Shown here: piece by piece, positions 43,055-53,297 of the stretch
How positions within the stretch are numbered: the stretch's first letter is position 1
How the letters are laid out: every line of letters starts with the position of its first letter
Assembly: GCA_003165595.1 (NCBI GenBank)
Contig: PLWQ01000024.1
Span: 39,861-103,860 of the forward strand
DNA: 64,000 nt
Direction of reading: 5' to 3'
Source: Fibrobacterota bacterium
GTDB lineage: Bacteria; Fibrobacterota; Chitinivibrionia; Chitinivibrionales; FEN-1185
Program-made: the position numbers and the translations under genes
Notes under the pieces: generated by a model
Database searches by the model: none
What the model saw: only the letters and a program-made list of their open reading frames with translations
Told to the model about the DNA's origin: nothing

Positions 43055-44242
43055 ATGTCTTTTGTAAACAGCGTCCGCATGATACCCCGGTATCACTGGG
43101 AATACGGCCTCATTGACATCTGGAAGTCAATCGCAGGGGCGACTATGTCCCGCATGCCAACGACATCAACGCTGGACGAAATCTTCGGCCGGCCGGTCTC
43201 CTTCACCACCTCGGGCAGGGTTTCGCTGTACACGATTTTACGCTCGCTGGCCCTTCCTCCGGGCGCGCGCGTAGGTGTCCCGCTGTTCTGCTGTTCGGTG
43301 GTGTTCGATGCCGTGAAACAGGCAGGTTGCATCCCCGAATTCATCGACATCTCCGATGACATCTATGGTCTTTCGCCGGATGATGTAATGCGTAAGCGCG
43401 ACAGAATCTCCGCGCTTGTTGCCGTGCATATGTTTGGTCATCCCGTGGATATGGACGCCATCCTCGCGGCCGCCGGGAATATCCCGGTGATCGAAGACTG
43501 CGCCCAGTCGCTTTTCTCTACCTACAAGGGACGCCTGACCGGCACCATGGGCGCCGTGTCGTTCTTCTCATTCAGATCCGGCAAGTACGTTTCCGCGGGC
43601 GAGGGTAGCGCCATTCTCTGCAAAACCCCGAAAATGGCGGACGCAATCGAGTCTGCGGTCGCATCGTTTCCGAAATGGCGGTTTCATCAGGAGGCCCTGC
43701 ACACGATGGCCACGTACGCAAAAACCGTTATGTACAACCGGCCATGGTTCGGCACCGTCGGGCAGCCCCTGGGAAGCAGGCTCGACAAATCGTTCAACTT
43801 GACTGCCAAGTCCGGCTTCACCATGCGCAGGATAGCGGCGGGTGATTTTCGGATCATGGACGAAAGACTGCGAACGTTCCGGAAACAAATTGCGAAGCAA
43901 CGGGACTATGCCGCGTATTTGCGGGACGCCATTCGGCTGGCGGGCGTGGTCCTGCCCGCGGAAAAGCCGGGTTGCGAGAGCAACTATTACCAGTTCGCAA
44001 TCCGGCTTGAAGACCAGGCCCGTCGTGACCGGTTGGCGGCGCACCTTCGTGATAATGGGATCGACGCGGCCAAGTACCTGAACGGAATCGGCGCTGAGGC
44101 GGCTCAGTCGAATGGGTACGCCGGGGACTGCCCGGTTGCCGAAAGGTGCTCGCGCACCGTCCTTACGGTTCCGGCCTACTATTCGCTGTCCCACAACGAC
44201 ATTGCCCATATCGCAGACAGCATCAACGCTTTCACGGGGTGA
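43055..44242 (+). CDS. DegT-family aminotransferase (second, divergent)
   Basis: 395 residues. FSFRSGKYVSAGEGS holds the PLP lysine, and VIEDCAQSLFSTYKG is the cofactor loop. It would aminate a keto sugar other than that of the WlbC-like enzyme, or have lost that activity. The ATG at 43055 follows AAAGAGG; ATGs at 43037 and 43040, overlapping the previous stop, would add five or six residues. Confidence 0.87.
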   Translation: MSFVNSVRMIPRYHWEYGLIDIWKSIAGATMSRMPTTSTLDEIFGRPVSFTTSGRVSLYTILRSLALPPGARVGVPLFCCSVVFDAVKQAGCIPEFIDISDDIYGLSPDDVMRKRDRISALVAVHMFGHPVDMDAILAAAGNIPVIEDCAQSLFSTYKGRLTGTMGAVSFFSFRSGKYVSAGEGSAILCKTPKMADAIESAVASFPKWRFHQEALHTMATYAKTVMYNRPWFGTVGQPLGSRLDKSFNLTAKSGFTMRRIAAGDFRIMDERLRTFRKQIAKQRDYAAYLRDAIRLAGVVLPAEKPGCESNYYQFAIRLEDQARRDRLAAHLRDNGIDAAKYLNGIGAEAAQSNGYAGDCPVAERCSRTVLTVPAYYSLSHNDIAHIADSINAFTG

Positions 44243-44277
44243 ACGCCACGCCGGTGAACTACAAAGGAGAAGAGCTC

Positions 44278-45447
44278 ATGAATTCCTGCACCGTTGCCTA
44301 TGCATTTTACGAGACCGACTTCAGGGTGAGCCGGTATGCGGAAGCGCTCGCCGGTCCCGGCATGCACACCGACGCAATCGCCTTGCAGGCCGAAGGAAAA
44401 ACAAGAACCGAAATCATAAACGGCGTCACCCTGCACCGCATCCAGCGGAGACGTTTCGACGACCAGGGTGGCCCGTTCGATTATCTGTTGAAGATGAGCT
44501 TGTTTTTTGTCAAGGCGAGCTGGTTGATCCTGGTCAATCACCTGCGGTACAGGTACGATCTCATTATCGTGCACAACGTCCCGGATTTCTTCGTATTTAC
44601 GGCCCTTGTTCCGAAGCTTTTCGGCGCCAAGGTAATGCTTGATATTCACGACATCCTGCCCGAGTTCTTTTGCCAGCGGTTTCACAAGCCGCTCAATTCG
44701 GTGTACGGGAAACTTCTCAGGGTCGTCGAGTTTCTGTCGGTACGGTTCTGCGACTTCGTCATTACGGGGAACGACCTGTGGCGCAAGAAGATCTCCGCAC
44801 GAGATGGTGTCCCCTTTGAGCGGACCGTCGGCTTTGTAAACTATCCGCACCTCGAATACTTTCGCGACGTGGAGTACAAGGTTCGCGCGAGCGGCCTTTC
44901 GGTAATCTATCCGGGCCATCTGTCTCACCATCACGGCATCGACATCGCGGTGAAGGCAATGCCGATTGTAAAGAAGTCGATTCCTTCCGCCCGGCTCGAC
45001 ATCTATGCAGCATCGTGGGTACCGCAGTATCGCAACCAGCTGGAACACACCATTGCCGAGCTCAACCTCGACGGCGCAATAACAATCCACCCGCCCAAAG
45101 ATATCCACGAGCTCGTGGAGGTTTACAAAACAGCAGACATCGGCGTGGTGCCAAAGCGCGGCGGGTTCTTCGCCTCCGAGGCTTTTAGTTCAAAGATCCT
45201 CGACTTTATGGCTTCGGGAATTCCGATTGTCGCCTCCCGCACCACCATCGACGAGTATTATTTCGACAACTCACAAATCATGTTCTTTGAGCCGGAAAAC
45301 CACGAGGACCTTGCGAAATGCATACTTTCCCTGCACAACGATCCCGCGAAAAGGAAGCAGCTTTCCGACAACGGCAAACGCTATGCCAGCGAAAACAACT
45401 GGGACATCAAGAAAAGGGTATTTCTGGACATAGTAAACTCGCTTTAG
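44278..45447 (+). CDS. Glycosyltransferase family 4
   Basis: 389 residues of GT-B fold. Donor-site marks are YPGHLSHHHGIDIAV near residue 215 and SSKILDFMASGIPIVAS near residue 305 (the E/K-x7-E region of GT4 is diverged to K). It adds one sugar to the lipid-linked repeat unit. Start after AAAGGAG. The upstream frame is open but overlaps the aminotransferase gene. Confidence 0.88.
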   Translation: MNSCTVAYAFYETDFRVSRYAEALAGPGMHTDAIALQAEGKTRTEIINGVTLHRIQRRRFDDQGGPFDYLLKMSLFFVKASWLILVNHLRYRYDLIIVHNVPDFFVFTALVPKLFGAKVMLDIHDILPEFFCQRFHKPLNSVYGKLLRVVEFLSVRFCDFVITGNDLWRKKISARDGVPFERTVGFVNYPHLEYFRDVEYKVRASGLSVIYPGHLSHHHGIDIAVKAMPIVKKSIPSARLDIYAASWVPQYRNQLEHTIAELNLDGAITIHPPKDIHELVEVYKTADIGVVPKRGGFFASEAFSSKILDFMASGIPIVASRTTIDEYYFDNSQIMFFEPENHEDLAKCILSLHNDPAKRKQLSDNGKRYASENNWDIKKRVFLDIVNSL

Positions 45448-45460
45448 AGGAAAAGGAAGT

Positions 45461-46333
45461 ATGAATCCAGGTAGAAACTACGTGATAATCTCCCCGGTCC
45501 GCGACGAGGAGCGCTACATCGAAAAGACGATACGGTCGGTAATTGCGCAAACCGTCCTCCCCGTACGCTATGTGATTGTCAACGATGGTTCCAGCGACAA
45601 GACCGGTTCGATAATCGATACGTTCGCCGGGAAGTACCCGTGGATTTCGGCCGTACACCGGGCCGACAGGGGATTTCGCAATTCGGCCGGCGGGGAGGTC
45701 GAAGCGTTCTACGAAGGGTACAAAACGCTCAATGGCGCGGCGTGGGACTTTATCGTCAAGCTCGACGGCGACGTGTCGTTCGAACCGGACTATTTCGAGA
45801 AATGCATCGGATATTTCAATTCCTCCTCCGACCTTGGAATAGGAGGCGGCAACATTTACAATCTCGAAAATGGCTCATTGTCACTCGAGCGCGAGCCGCA
45901 GTTTCACGTGCGGGGTGCGGCAAAGATGTACCGCAAACAATGCTGGGACCTGTTGCGAGGCATGTACGCGATCAACGGGTGGGACACGCTTGACGAAGTG
46001 AAGGCAAATATGCTCGGGTGGAAAACGCGGACATTTGCCGACCTTTCCATCGTGCAGCACCGGCCCACCGGCAGAGCTGTGGGCTCCTGGAAAAATGCGG
46101 TGAAGAACGGCGTGGGCGGATACACCGCCGGCTATCATCCGTTGTACATGATCTTGAAATGTATAAAGCGGCTGTTTGTCAAACCATACTTGGTTGAGGC
46201 GGCCGGGCTCATGTATGGCTTTCTCAAAGGGTATGCCAGAGGCATGCCGCAGGTTGAAGACAAGAACCTTATCCGGTATCTTCGGCGGCAGCAGATCAAC
46301 AAACTGCTGCTGCGTCCCACCATATGGAAGTGA
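45461..46333 (+). CDS. Glycosyltransferase family 2
   Basis: 290 residues of GT-A fold. ISPVRDEERYIEKTIRSVI opens the domain, VIVNDGSSDKT and VKLDGDVSFEPDYF (the DxD metal motif) follow. It transfers a sugar from a nucleotide donor to the growing repeat unit. Preceded by AGGAAAAGGAAG, in line with the operon. Confidence 0.9.
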   Translation: MNPGRNYVIISPVRDEERYIEKTIRSVIAQTVLPVRYVIVNDGSSDKTGSIIDTFAGKYPWISAVHRADRGFRNSAGGEVEAFYEGYKTLNGAAWDFIVKLDGDVSFEPDYFEKCIGYFNSSSDLGIGGGNIYNLENGSLSLEREPQFHVRGAAKMYRKQCWDLLRGMYAINGWDTLDEVKANMLGWKTRTFADLSIVQHRPTGRAVGSWKNAVKNGVGGYTAGYHPLYMILKCIKRLFVKPYLVEAAGLMYGFLKGYARGMPQVEDKNLIRYLRRQQINKLLLRPTIWK

Positions 46334-46340
46334 ATGTGAA

Positions 46341-47321
46341 ATGGTTTTGTCGGTTGTTATAGTCAACTACAACAGCACGGGCTATCTGCTGTCCTGTCTG
46401 GCGTCTCTTTACAAACAGGCAGCAGGCGTTGATTTCGAGACGATCGTGGTGGACAACGCGTCAACCGACAACGGAGCCGATCTCATCGCCCGGCAGTTTC
46501 CCCAGGTTCGTCTTGTCGGGAGTAAAGCAAACCTCGGATTTGCCGGCGCCAACAACCTCGGCTCCGGGCTCTCCTCAGGCGAAAGCATTCTGTTTCTCAA
46601 CCCCGACACGGTTATTCTGGGCACCGCCGTCCAGACGGCCCTGGACGTCCTTTGGCGGCTCCACGATGCGGGTGCGGTGGGCTGCACGTTGCTCAATTCC
46701 GATTCGACAATTCAAACCTCGTCGATCCTGCGGTTTCCCACGATCCTGAACCAGATGTTAAGCGCCGATGTTTTGCACCGCGCGCTTCCCAGGCTCCCGT
46801 TGTGGGGCATTGCCCCGCTGTTTGCGGGAGGCGGCACGGTGCAGGAAGTGGAGGCAATATCCGGCGCTTGCATGTTTGTGAGGCGAAAGGCTTTCGAAGC
46901 CGCCGGTATGTTCGACACGCGGTATTTTATGTACGCGGAGGACGTCGACCTGTGCTATGGAATTCGCATGTCGGGATTCAAAGTCTATTACGCCGGCGAT
47001 GCGCGGATCATCCACCACGGCGGGAAAAGCACCGACCACGCGGACACGCGACAGGTTCCGGTTGCGATGATGAGAGAATCCACCTATGCCCTGCTGACAA
47101 AATGGAAAAGCCGCCGGTATGCCGACGCCTACAAAAAGACACAGTTGTTGACGGCGGCGTTGCGTTGCACAGCACTGCTGCTTGCCTATCCGCTGGCGCT
47201 GGCCGGCGGCGCGGCACGTATACGATGGTCGCTTGCCAAATGGACAACCATTTTTCAATGGGCCGCCGGCAATCGCGGCATACGGCAAGCGCTGGGAAGG
47301 TTTTGCAATGACGGTGCCTGA
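46341..47321 (+). CDS. Glycosyltransferase family 2 (rhamnosyltransferase-like)
   Basis: 326 residues with VVIVNYNSTGYL, VVDNASTDNG, NLGFAGANN and FLNPDT, the set typical of WbbL-like rhamnosyltransferases. Two hydrophobic stretches near the C-terminus (LLLAYPLALAGGAARI) may anchor it. Start 46341 lies just before the conserved opening; it overlaps the next gene by 14 bases. Confidence 0.9.
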   Translation: MVLSVVIVNYNSTGYLLSCLASLYKQAAGVDFETIVVDNASTDNGADLIARQFPQVRLVGSKANLGFAGANNLGSGLSSGESILFLNPDTVILGTAVQTALDVLWRLHDAGAVGCTLLNSDSTIQTSSILRFPTILNQMLSADVLHRALPRLPLWGIAPLFAGGGTVQEVEAISGACMFVRRKAFEAAGMFDTRYFMYAEDVDLCYGIRMSGFKVYYAGDARIIHHGGKSTDHADTRQVPVAMMRESTYALLTKWKSRRYADAYKKTQLLTAALRCTALLLAYPLALAGGAARIRWSLAKWTTIFQWAAGNRGIRQALGRFCNDGA

Positions 47322-48693
47322 GGGCATTTACAGTGCGCTCAATCCCAATCCGCCCGTCGTGGTGGCGGTGCTGCTGATGGGAATGGCGACTGTTCTGCTT
47401 CCCCGCAAATACGCGCTCTTCCCTCTCTTTACCGTGGCCGCGTATGTTACCCTGGGCCAGTATGTCGTGATCGCCACCGCGAATTTCACTATGGTCCGCA
47501 TTCTCATCGTGTTCGGCATTGCCCGGGCGGCGATCCGCGGCGATTGGGGGTCGGTGTCGCCCAACGGACTTGACAAGGCCGTGATCGCCTGGGCGGTGTC
47601 GTCGATTATCACCTATACCCTGTTGTGGCAAACCGGCCACGCATTTGTAAATAGGATAGGAATGTGCTTCGATACCGCGGGTGTGTATCTTGTGTGCAGG
47701 CTTTACTGTAATGATGCCGACGACATCAACCGGATCCTGCGGCTGTGCGTGGTGCTGCTGATGTCCCTCGCAATCGCCATGATTATCGAATTCCGTACCG
47801 GCAAAAACCTGTTTTCCTTTCTGGGAGGCGTTCCCCTTGAATCGGAGGTTCGGTATGGCCGCGTGCGCTGTCAGGGGAGTTTTAGGCATCCCATTCTCAT
47901 GGGCACGTTCGGCGCCACCATGGTGCCCCTGATCGTCTCGCTGTGGTGGAAATCCGGGGGAACAAGAGTTCTTGCCGTGCTCGGTACGCTATCGTGCATC
48001 ATCATTGTCGCGTGCGCGGGTTCAAGCGGTGCGCTTATGGCCACGGCGTACGGGACTATCGCCCTGTGCGCCTGGCCCCTCAGGTTTCGCATGAGAATTA
48101 TTCGGTGGCTCATGGTGCTGGCAATCGTCATTTTGCAATTCGTGATGAAATCTCCGGTGTGGTATATTCTTGCCAGACTCAGCAGCCTCACCGGCGGGAC
48201 CGGGTGGCACAGGGCATATCTTATCGACCAGGCCATACGGTATTTCAACGAATGGTGGCTCGTAGGCACCAAGGTCACGTCCCACTGGATGCCCACTGGT
48301 CTTCTCATAGATCCCAACAATACGGATATTACGAACCAGTATCTTTTCCAGGGCGTTCACGGCGGAATCATCACCATGGTCCTCTTCATAGTCGTGGTGG
48401 CGCTGGGATTTGCCGGCGTCGGAAAGGCCGTGCGCATTCTTGAAGGTGAAGAATTTTCAAACAAGATAGTGGTGTGGGCGATGGGTTCGGCCCTGTTTGC
48501 CCATGCGATATCCTTTATCTCGGTGTCGTATTTCGACCAGATTCAAGTGTTCTGGTACTTCCTGATGGCCGCGATTGCCGTATCGCTCGACCATGCCAGG
48601 GCGGTCGAGGCAAAGGGGACGATCGAAGCGCGGAACATTCGGCTCGGGGCGGCTTTTGCCCGTTCGGCGCGAACCCGCCCGTTGCAGTCTTGA
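47308..48693 (+). CDS. O-antigen ligase/polymerase-like (Wzy-type) membrane protein
   Basis: 461 residues with about 10-12 hydrophobic segments and a longer periplasmic loop in the second half (TGGTGWHRAYLIDQA near residue 300), as in the O-antigen ligase/Wzy superfamily. In a locus with Wzx, Wza and Wzc genes a polymerase role is most likely. GGGAAGG precedes the ATG at 47308. Confidence 0.85.
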   Translation: MTVPEGIYSALNPNPPVVVAVLLMGMATVLLPRKYALFPLFTVAAYVTLGQYVVIATANFTMVRILIVFGIARAAIRGDWGSVSPNGLDKAVIAWAVSSIITYTLLWQTGHAFVNRIGMCFDTAGVYLVCRLYCNDADDINRILRLCVVLLMSLAIAMIIEFRTGKNLFSFLGGVPLESEVRYGRVRCQGSFRHPILMGTFGATMVPLIVSLWWKSGGTRVLAVLGTLSCIIIVACAGSSGALMATAYGTIALCAWPLRFRMRIIRWLMVLAIVILQFVMKSPVWYILARLSSLTGGTGWHRAYLIDQAIRYFNEWWLVGTKVTSHWMPTGLLIDPNNTDITNQYLFQGVHGGIITMVLFIVVVALGFAGVGKAVRILEGEEFSNKIVVWAMGSALFAHAISFISVSYFDQIQVFWYFLMAAIAVSLDHARAVEAKGTIEARNIRLGAAFARSARTRPLQS

Positions 48694-48731
48694 CCGATGC
48701 GCCTTATGCACATCAATCACCGGGGTTCGCC

Positions 48732-50309
48732 GTGAAATTGCAAGTGTCAATTGTGAGATCCGCAGCAGCGGCCGTGGCGCTGCTGGCGTCCGCATGCGCG
48801 GCGAAACCGTACTTTGTGGATTTTGAAAACGGCTCCGATGCCGGCGGCGGCGGCTTTCCCTCGGATCCATGGAAACACTGCCCCGGCGATGACGGCGCAC
48901 AGGCGAGCGCCCGGCGCGCCGCGCTTTCTCCGGGCGATACGGTATATTTCCGCGGCGGCATCGTTTACAAGGGCCAAATAGCGGTGCAATGGCGGGGAGC
49001 AAGCGGCGCGCCGGTTGTCTACGACGGCAATTCCTCCGGCAAATGGGGCTGGGGCAAAGCCGTCATCGACGGAGGGAACACGTGGTCAAACGGTTTCGTC
49101 TCTACCCAGCGGTCCGTCGGCGGCGTCATCATCAGGAATTTTGAAATACGGGCCATCCGGTACACCGGGGTCGAATGGGCGGGTGGCGCCGGAATAAAGA
49201 TCGACAATGCCGACCACGTCACCATCGCGGATTGCTTCATTCACGACGTCGGCTACTGGAACAACGACGGTTCCACGGTTCCGGCGGGATCCGGCATCAG
49301 CATGGTGCAGCCGTCAAACTGCTTGATTACCGGGAATGAAATAACCAGAACGGGACTTGCCGGCGTTCAGCTGCTGGGCCCTCAAACCACCGTTGTTTCG
49401 CGCAACAACATTCACGATTACGTCACCTGGGGAATCGACCTCACGGGCGATTATCGAGCGTGCTCGGAGAATGACGTATGCGACAATGTTGTCCACGATC
49501 TCTTCCGGTACGACAAGGGGTTCTGGAAAGGTGCAGGCGATCCGCCGCATTCGGATTTCTGTTTCATCAGAAAAGGAGGCGGATTCCATCCGGTGCGAAA
49601 CATAGTGGAACGGAATCTGTTCTTCAACGACTTCGCCTTTGGGGAGTTCGGCGGCACTGCCATGCTTTTTCTGTCGTTTGCGGACAGCACCGTCATCAGA
49701 GACAATGTGTTTATCAACGCCCACAGCTACAGCGCCGTTTTCTTCGGCTGGACATCCACGGCAACCGGGTTTTACAACAACACGGTCTATTGCCCGCGTA
49801 CCGGCGCATTGCGGCTGAGCACTGGAGGAAACAACGATATCCGGAACAATATCTTTGTCGCGCAATCGGAAGGCCTCACCTACGACAGCGCGTCCGACGA
49901 AAAAAACCTGACGATCGACCACAACCTGTATTGCGTGCCGGACGACGGCAAAGCCTTTGTCCGCGTGTCACCCTGGGAAGGATGGAGTTTTGCCGCCTGG
50001 CGGAAGCGCGGCTACGATTTGCAAAGCAGGCTGCTGGCCTCGGCGGCATCCTTCAAATTCGTCACGCTTCACGGTTATCCGGTGCACTGCGACTCAATGG
50101 ACCTGCACGTACTTTCGGGAAGCGCGGCCAGCGGCGCGGGAAGCGTGATAGCGGACTTTAGGGACGGCAAGTGCGGCAGGGAGCGCGCGGCCAAAGGCTC
50201 CTGGGACATCGGGGCGTTTGCCGTCGCCACGGGCGCGGGGGACGGCCACGCAGTCGTTACGGCCCCGGCGCCGCCCAAGCGGAAAGAGCAACCGCTGCAC
50301 CATGATTGA
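48732..50309 (+). CDS. Exported right-handed beta-helix protein (first copy)
   Basis: 525 residues with a signal peptide (ALLASACAA near residue 20). The start of the mature part, YFVDFENGSDAGG, and WKHCPGD are shared with the paralogue at 53298-55046. A parallel beta-helix of short repeats follows (IRNFEIRAI, ITGNEITRTGLAGVQ, VVSRNNIHDYVTWGIDL), as in pectate-lyase-like enzymes. It may cut or modify the polymer. The GTG start at 48732 gives a normal signal. Confidence 0.82.
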   Translation: MKLQVSIVRSAAAAVALLASACAAKPYFVDFENGSDAGGGGFPSDPWKHCPGDDGAQASARRAALSPGDTVYFRGGIVYKGQIAVQWRGASGAPVVYDGNSSGKWGWGKAVIDGGNTWSNGFVSTQRSVGGVIIRNFEIRAIRYTGVEWAGGAGIKIDNADHVTIADCFIHDVGYWNNDGSTVPAGSGISMVQPSNCLITGNEITRTGLAGVQLLGPQTTVVSRNNIHDYVTWGIDLTGDYRACSENDVCDNVVHDLFRYDKGFWKGAGDPPHSDFCFIRKGGGFHPVRNIVERNLFFNDFAFGEFGGTAMLFLSFADSTVIRDNVFINAHSYSAVFFGWTSTATGFYNNTVYCPRTGALRLSTGGNNDIRNNIFVAQSEGLTYDSASDEKNLTIDHNLYCVPDDGKAFVRVSPWEGWSFAAWRKRGYDLQSRLLASAASFKFVTLHGYPVHCDSMDLHVLSGSAASGAGSVIADFRDGKCGRERAAKGSWDIGAFAVATGAGDGHAVVTAPAPPKRKEQPLHHD

Positions 50310-51813
50310 CAAAACAGTAGCCAACTTCCTCTACTCCTTTGCAGCGGTGTTTCTCGTTCGGTTTGTGGGCGGCATCACCACATTTGTGATCGCCAGGATC
50401 CTGTCCCCCGCCGATTACGGAATGTGGGTCACGCTCCTTGTGATCGGTTCGTATGCTCCCATCATCTGCCTCGGAACCCTGGAGGCACTGGTCAAGATGT
50501 TTCCATTCTACACGGGGAGGGGTGAAGCGGCAAAAGCCGCGCTGCTGGAATCGAACGTGTTGGGATCGCTTGTTCTCGCCGCCGGGCTGCTGCTTACCGC
50601 GGGTGCAACGTTTCATTTCTTTGTCCAAGCTTCGGACCTTGGGTCTCTCGTCAACATCATACGCCTCTTCGTGCTTGCCGCGAGCCTTGCTCTCCTCTCG
50701 GCTTTTTACTATTACCGTTTTACAGCGCACCAGAATTTCCGTTATGTCAGTTACATCGAAGCGCTGAGGGCGGTGACGCTTTTCCTGCTCATCGTCCCGT
50801 TTTCATGGCTCTGGGGGCTCATGGGCGCGGCGCTTGCGTTTACCTTCAACGAAATCCTGATTCTCACGTTCTCGCATGCCGCCAATAACAGGATCCTCGG
50901 CAAACTTGCCGTGTCTTTTGACTTAAGGGAAATAAAAGGCCTCGTCGCAACCGGTTTTCCCATCACTGTTATCTGGTGGACCTACATGCTGCAAACTTCG
51001 GTGGACCGCCTTATTTCCATGTCGATGCTGGGCAAGGCGCCCACGGGCTATTACGGTCTCGGGGCAAGCATGGCCTCTGCGATAGTACTTATTCCCATGA
51101 TACTTGGCAGGGTGTTGTATCCAAAAGTCAACGAGGAGGTGGGCAAGAACGCGGGACGGGCAAGGCTCACGAACTACGTTCTTGTCCCTGCTCAGGGACT
51201 GGGATTGTTCCTCCCGCTGGTGATCGGCACGCTCATCATTCTTACTCCGGAATTGTATCGGGTTTTCTTTCCCAAATACGTCCGGGGAATCGCCTCTGCA
51301 CAGATACTGCTTTTGGGGGTGTATTTTGTGAGCCTGATCCGCACCGGGGTCAACTATCTGGTTGCGATCAACAAACAGAATAACGTGCTCCTGTTTGTTC
51401 TTGCCAGTCTGTGCGCCAATGTGTTGACGAGCGTGGTCCTTGTGAAACAGGGATACTCTATTGAGGGAATCTCGGTGGGAACATCGGTATCCGCGTTGGT
51501 TTTTGCGGCCCTGTTGTGGCGGTCGGTGTTTGGGCGGCTGGGATATGCTCCCGCGGCCCAGGGGAGAGAGCTTGCATTCCTTTTGATGCCTTTTCTATTA
51601 TGCGTGACCCTTTCGCTGGGACTGCCTGCGCTGGTTCGTGAGGCAATTCCCGGAAACGCTCCGCTCGCTTCGGGATGTGCCGCAGTTCTCTTTGCCGCGC
51701 TTTATGCGTTAGGCGTAACCACCATTCCCCCGCTCAATGCATGGAGCAAAAGCCTCGCTTCAACGATTCGGGAACAAGCAAGAGCCGCGATTTCCAGGAA
51801 GACTAGCGCGTGA
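50302..51813 (+). CDS. Wzx-type polysaccharide flippase
   Basis: 503 residues with 12-14 hydrophobic segments and the MATE/MOP-fold opening MIDKTVANFLYSFAAVFLVR. It flips lipid-linked repeat units to the periplasm. It overlaps the beta-helix gene stop by eight bases and, at its end, the convergent gene at 51803 by 11 bases. Last gene of the plus-strand polysaccharide operon. Confidence 0.92.
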   Translation: MIDKTVANFLYSFAAVFLVRFVGGITTFVIARILSPADYGMWVTLLVIGSYAPIICLGTLEALVKMFPFYTGRGEAAKAALLESNVLGSLVLAAGLLLTAGATFHFFVQASDLGSLVNIIRLFVLAASLALLSAFYYYRFTAHQNFRYVSYIEALRAVTLFLLIVPFSWLWGLMGAALAFTFNEILILTFSHAANNRILGKLAVSFDLREIKGLVATGFPITVIWWTYMLQTSVDRLISMSMLGKAPTGYYGLGASMASAIVLIPMILGRVLYPKVNEEVGKNAGRARLTNYVLVPAQGLGLFLPLVIGTLIILTPELYRVFFPKYVRGIASAQILLLGVYFVSLIRTGVNYLVAINKQNNVLLFVLASLCANVLTSVVLVKQGYSIEGISVGTSVSALVFAALLWRSVFGRLGYAPAAQGRELAFLLMPFLLCVTLSLGLPALVREAIPGNAPLASGCAAVLFAALYALGVTTIPPLNAWSKSLASTIREQARAAISRKTSA

Positions 51814-53050
51814 TCCTTACCCCGTCCCTTTGTGCAAAACTCCCTGCCCTAAAATCACGCACATAGAAACCGCTCGGCAAAGACGGCGCAGCCAAAGAAT
51901 ACAACCCCGCAGACTGGATTTTGTTGACAACCGAAGCTACCAGCCTTCCTTGCAAATCATAATAGACGATGCTCACGGGGCTTGTTGCCGGCAAGGCGTA
52001 GCGCAGGCCACCCGGCATGCTGCTTATCCCATACGCGGCTTTTGCCGGAGATTTCTCCAGCATCGCGGCGGTGGGGGTCGGAGAAGTTTCCGGAAGCGAA
52101 CGCCGCCAGACACCCCTTCCGTACAGACCTGCAAACAAGGTGCTGTCACTCGCGCACAGGCAGAGCACCGCGACGTTGGTAAAGAGTCCGCCGTCGATTT
52201 CGGTCCACGAAGCAGCATTGTCCGTTGAGACGAAAACGCCGTTACTGCTCGTACCTCCAAAAATGTCTGGTCCGTGGACATACAAAGCAGTGACGAGAGC
52301 GGCCGACATGCCCTGGCCGGATTCGGCCCAGTTGTCGCCGTTGTCGGCGGTTCTGTACAGCCCTCCGGCAACGGTACCTGCATAGAGACGACCGCTGCCT
52401 GCGGCAAGCGTTGAAACCGAATATACCATGCCCTGCGTGTATGTCAATCCGTTGTTTGCCGCCTGCCAGGTCGCGCCGCTATTTGACAAAACGAACACTC
52501 CCCCTCCGGAACCGGCGCCTGCAAACAGATTGCCGCCGCTCACGGCGAGCGCGAAAATATTGGTGGTTGTCAATCCGGTGTTTATCGGGTTCCACGACGC
52601 TCCGCCGTTTTGTGAAAGAAAAACTCCCTTGCGGAGGGCGCTGGCATACAGGCGGGAGCCGTCCGAGGCAATCTGGTTGATCTGAGGATAGGAGTTCGTA
52701 TCCACTGCATCATGTGGCAGCCCCTGGTTGACCGCGGTCCACGAATCGCCGTCGCTGACGGAAGCAAATATTCCCGAGTGCAGCATTCCGGCGAAAACGG
52801 CTCCGCCGCCGGCCGACAGCGAAACCACGGTGTCTTTCGGCAGCCCGGTGTTTGCCGCAGTCCAGGTGTTCCCGTTGTTCACGGAAAGAAATACGCCGTC
52901 ATCGGTACCGGCATAAATAGCTTTATCTTCCGCCACAAGGGCCCGAACTACTTGTCCCGCAAGCCCTGTGGTCTGTACCCATTCGCCATGACTTTGAGCC
53001 ACCATGAGTAACCCAAAGATTGCGCTCCAAGGTAGATTAGTCTTTTTCAT
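51803..53050 (-). CDS. Secreted beta-propeller (BNR/photosynthesis-factor-like) protein with type-IX-like tail
   Basis: 415 residues. A signal peptide (to about residue 21) is followed by about six repeats with GxTW (TNNGNTWTAA-like SVNNGNTWTAANTGLP, VSDGDSWTAVNQGLP, SQNGGASWNPINTGL), forming a propeller. The last about 65 residues, with VYYDLQGRLVAS and LPSGFYVRDFRAG, resemble type IX secretion sorting tails of the FCB group. It probably goes to the surface. A sigma-54-like promoter lies at 53100-53114. Confidence 0.83.
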   Translation of the reverse strand: MKKTNLPWSAIFGLLMVAQSHGEWVQTTGLAGQVVRALVAEDKAIYAGTDDGVFLSVNNGNTWTAANTGLPKDTVVSLSAGGGAVFAGMLHSGIFASVSDGDSWTAVNQGLPHDAVDTNSYPQINQIASDGSRLYASALRKGVFLSQNGGASWNPINTGLTTTNIFALAVSGGNLFAGAGSGGGVFVLSNSGATWQAANNGLTYTQGMVYSVSTLAAGSGRLYAGTVAGGLYRTADNGDNWAESGQGMSAALVTALYVHGPDIFGGTSSNGVFVSTDNAASWTEIDGGLFTNVAVLCLCASDSTLFAGLYGRGVWRRSLPETSPTPTAAMLEKSPAKAAYGISSMPGGLRYALPATSPVSIVYYDLQGRLVASVVNKIQSAGLYSLAAPSLPSGFYVRDFRAGSFAQRDGVRITR

Positions 53051-53099
53051 TGCTGCGCCCCTTTCAACAGCCCGTTCACGGCTGCTTCAATAATACTGC

Positions 53100-53114
53100 G
53101 CAAGGATTATGCCG
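53100..53114 (-). promoter_or_regulatory. Sigma-54-like promoter of the propeller gene
   Basis: On the minus strand CGGCAT-AATCC-TTGC has GG and GC ten bases apart. The predicted start near 53089 leaves a 39-base leader with GAAAGGGG before the ATG. The first hexamer differs from consensus at two places. Confidence 0.55.
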
Positions 53115-53297
53115 GAGGATTGTTCAGGACGCAGGGCCAAAGAGGCGGATTTTTTTGGGCAGTTTCGCACTGCTGATAATCGTGATTCCAAAAACAGGAA
53201 TAGCGTCGAACTATTGAGCGAACGATCTATCTTGGAGGCTATGCGAAAACCTCACTCCGCCTGCGAACGACTGCGACGGAGGTTTTCGGACATACTT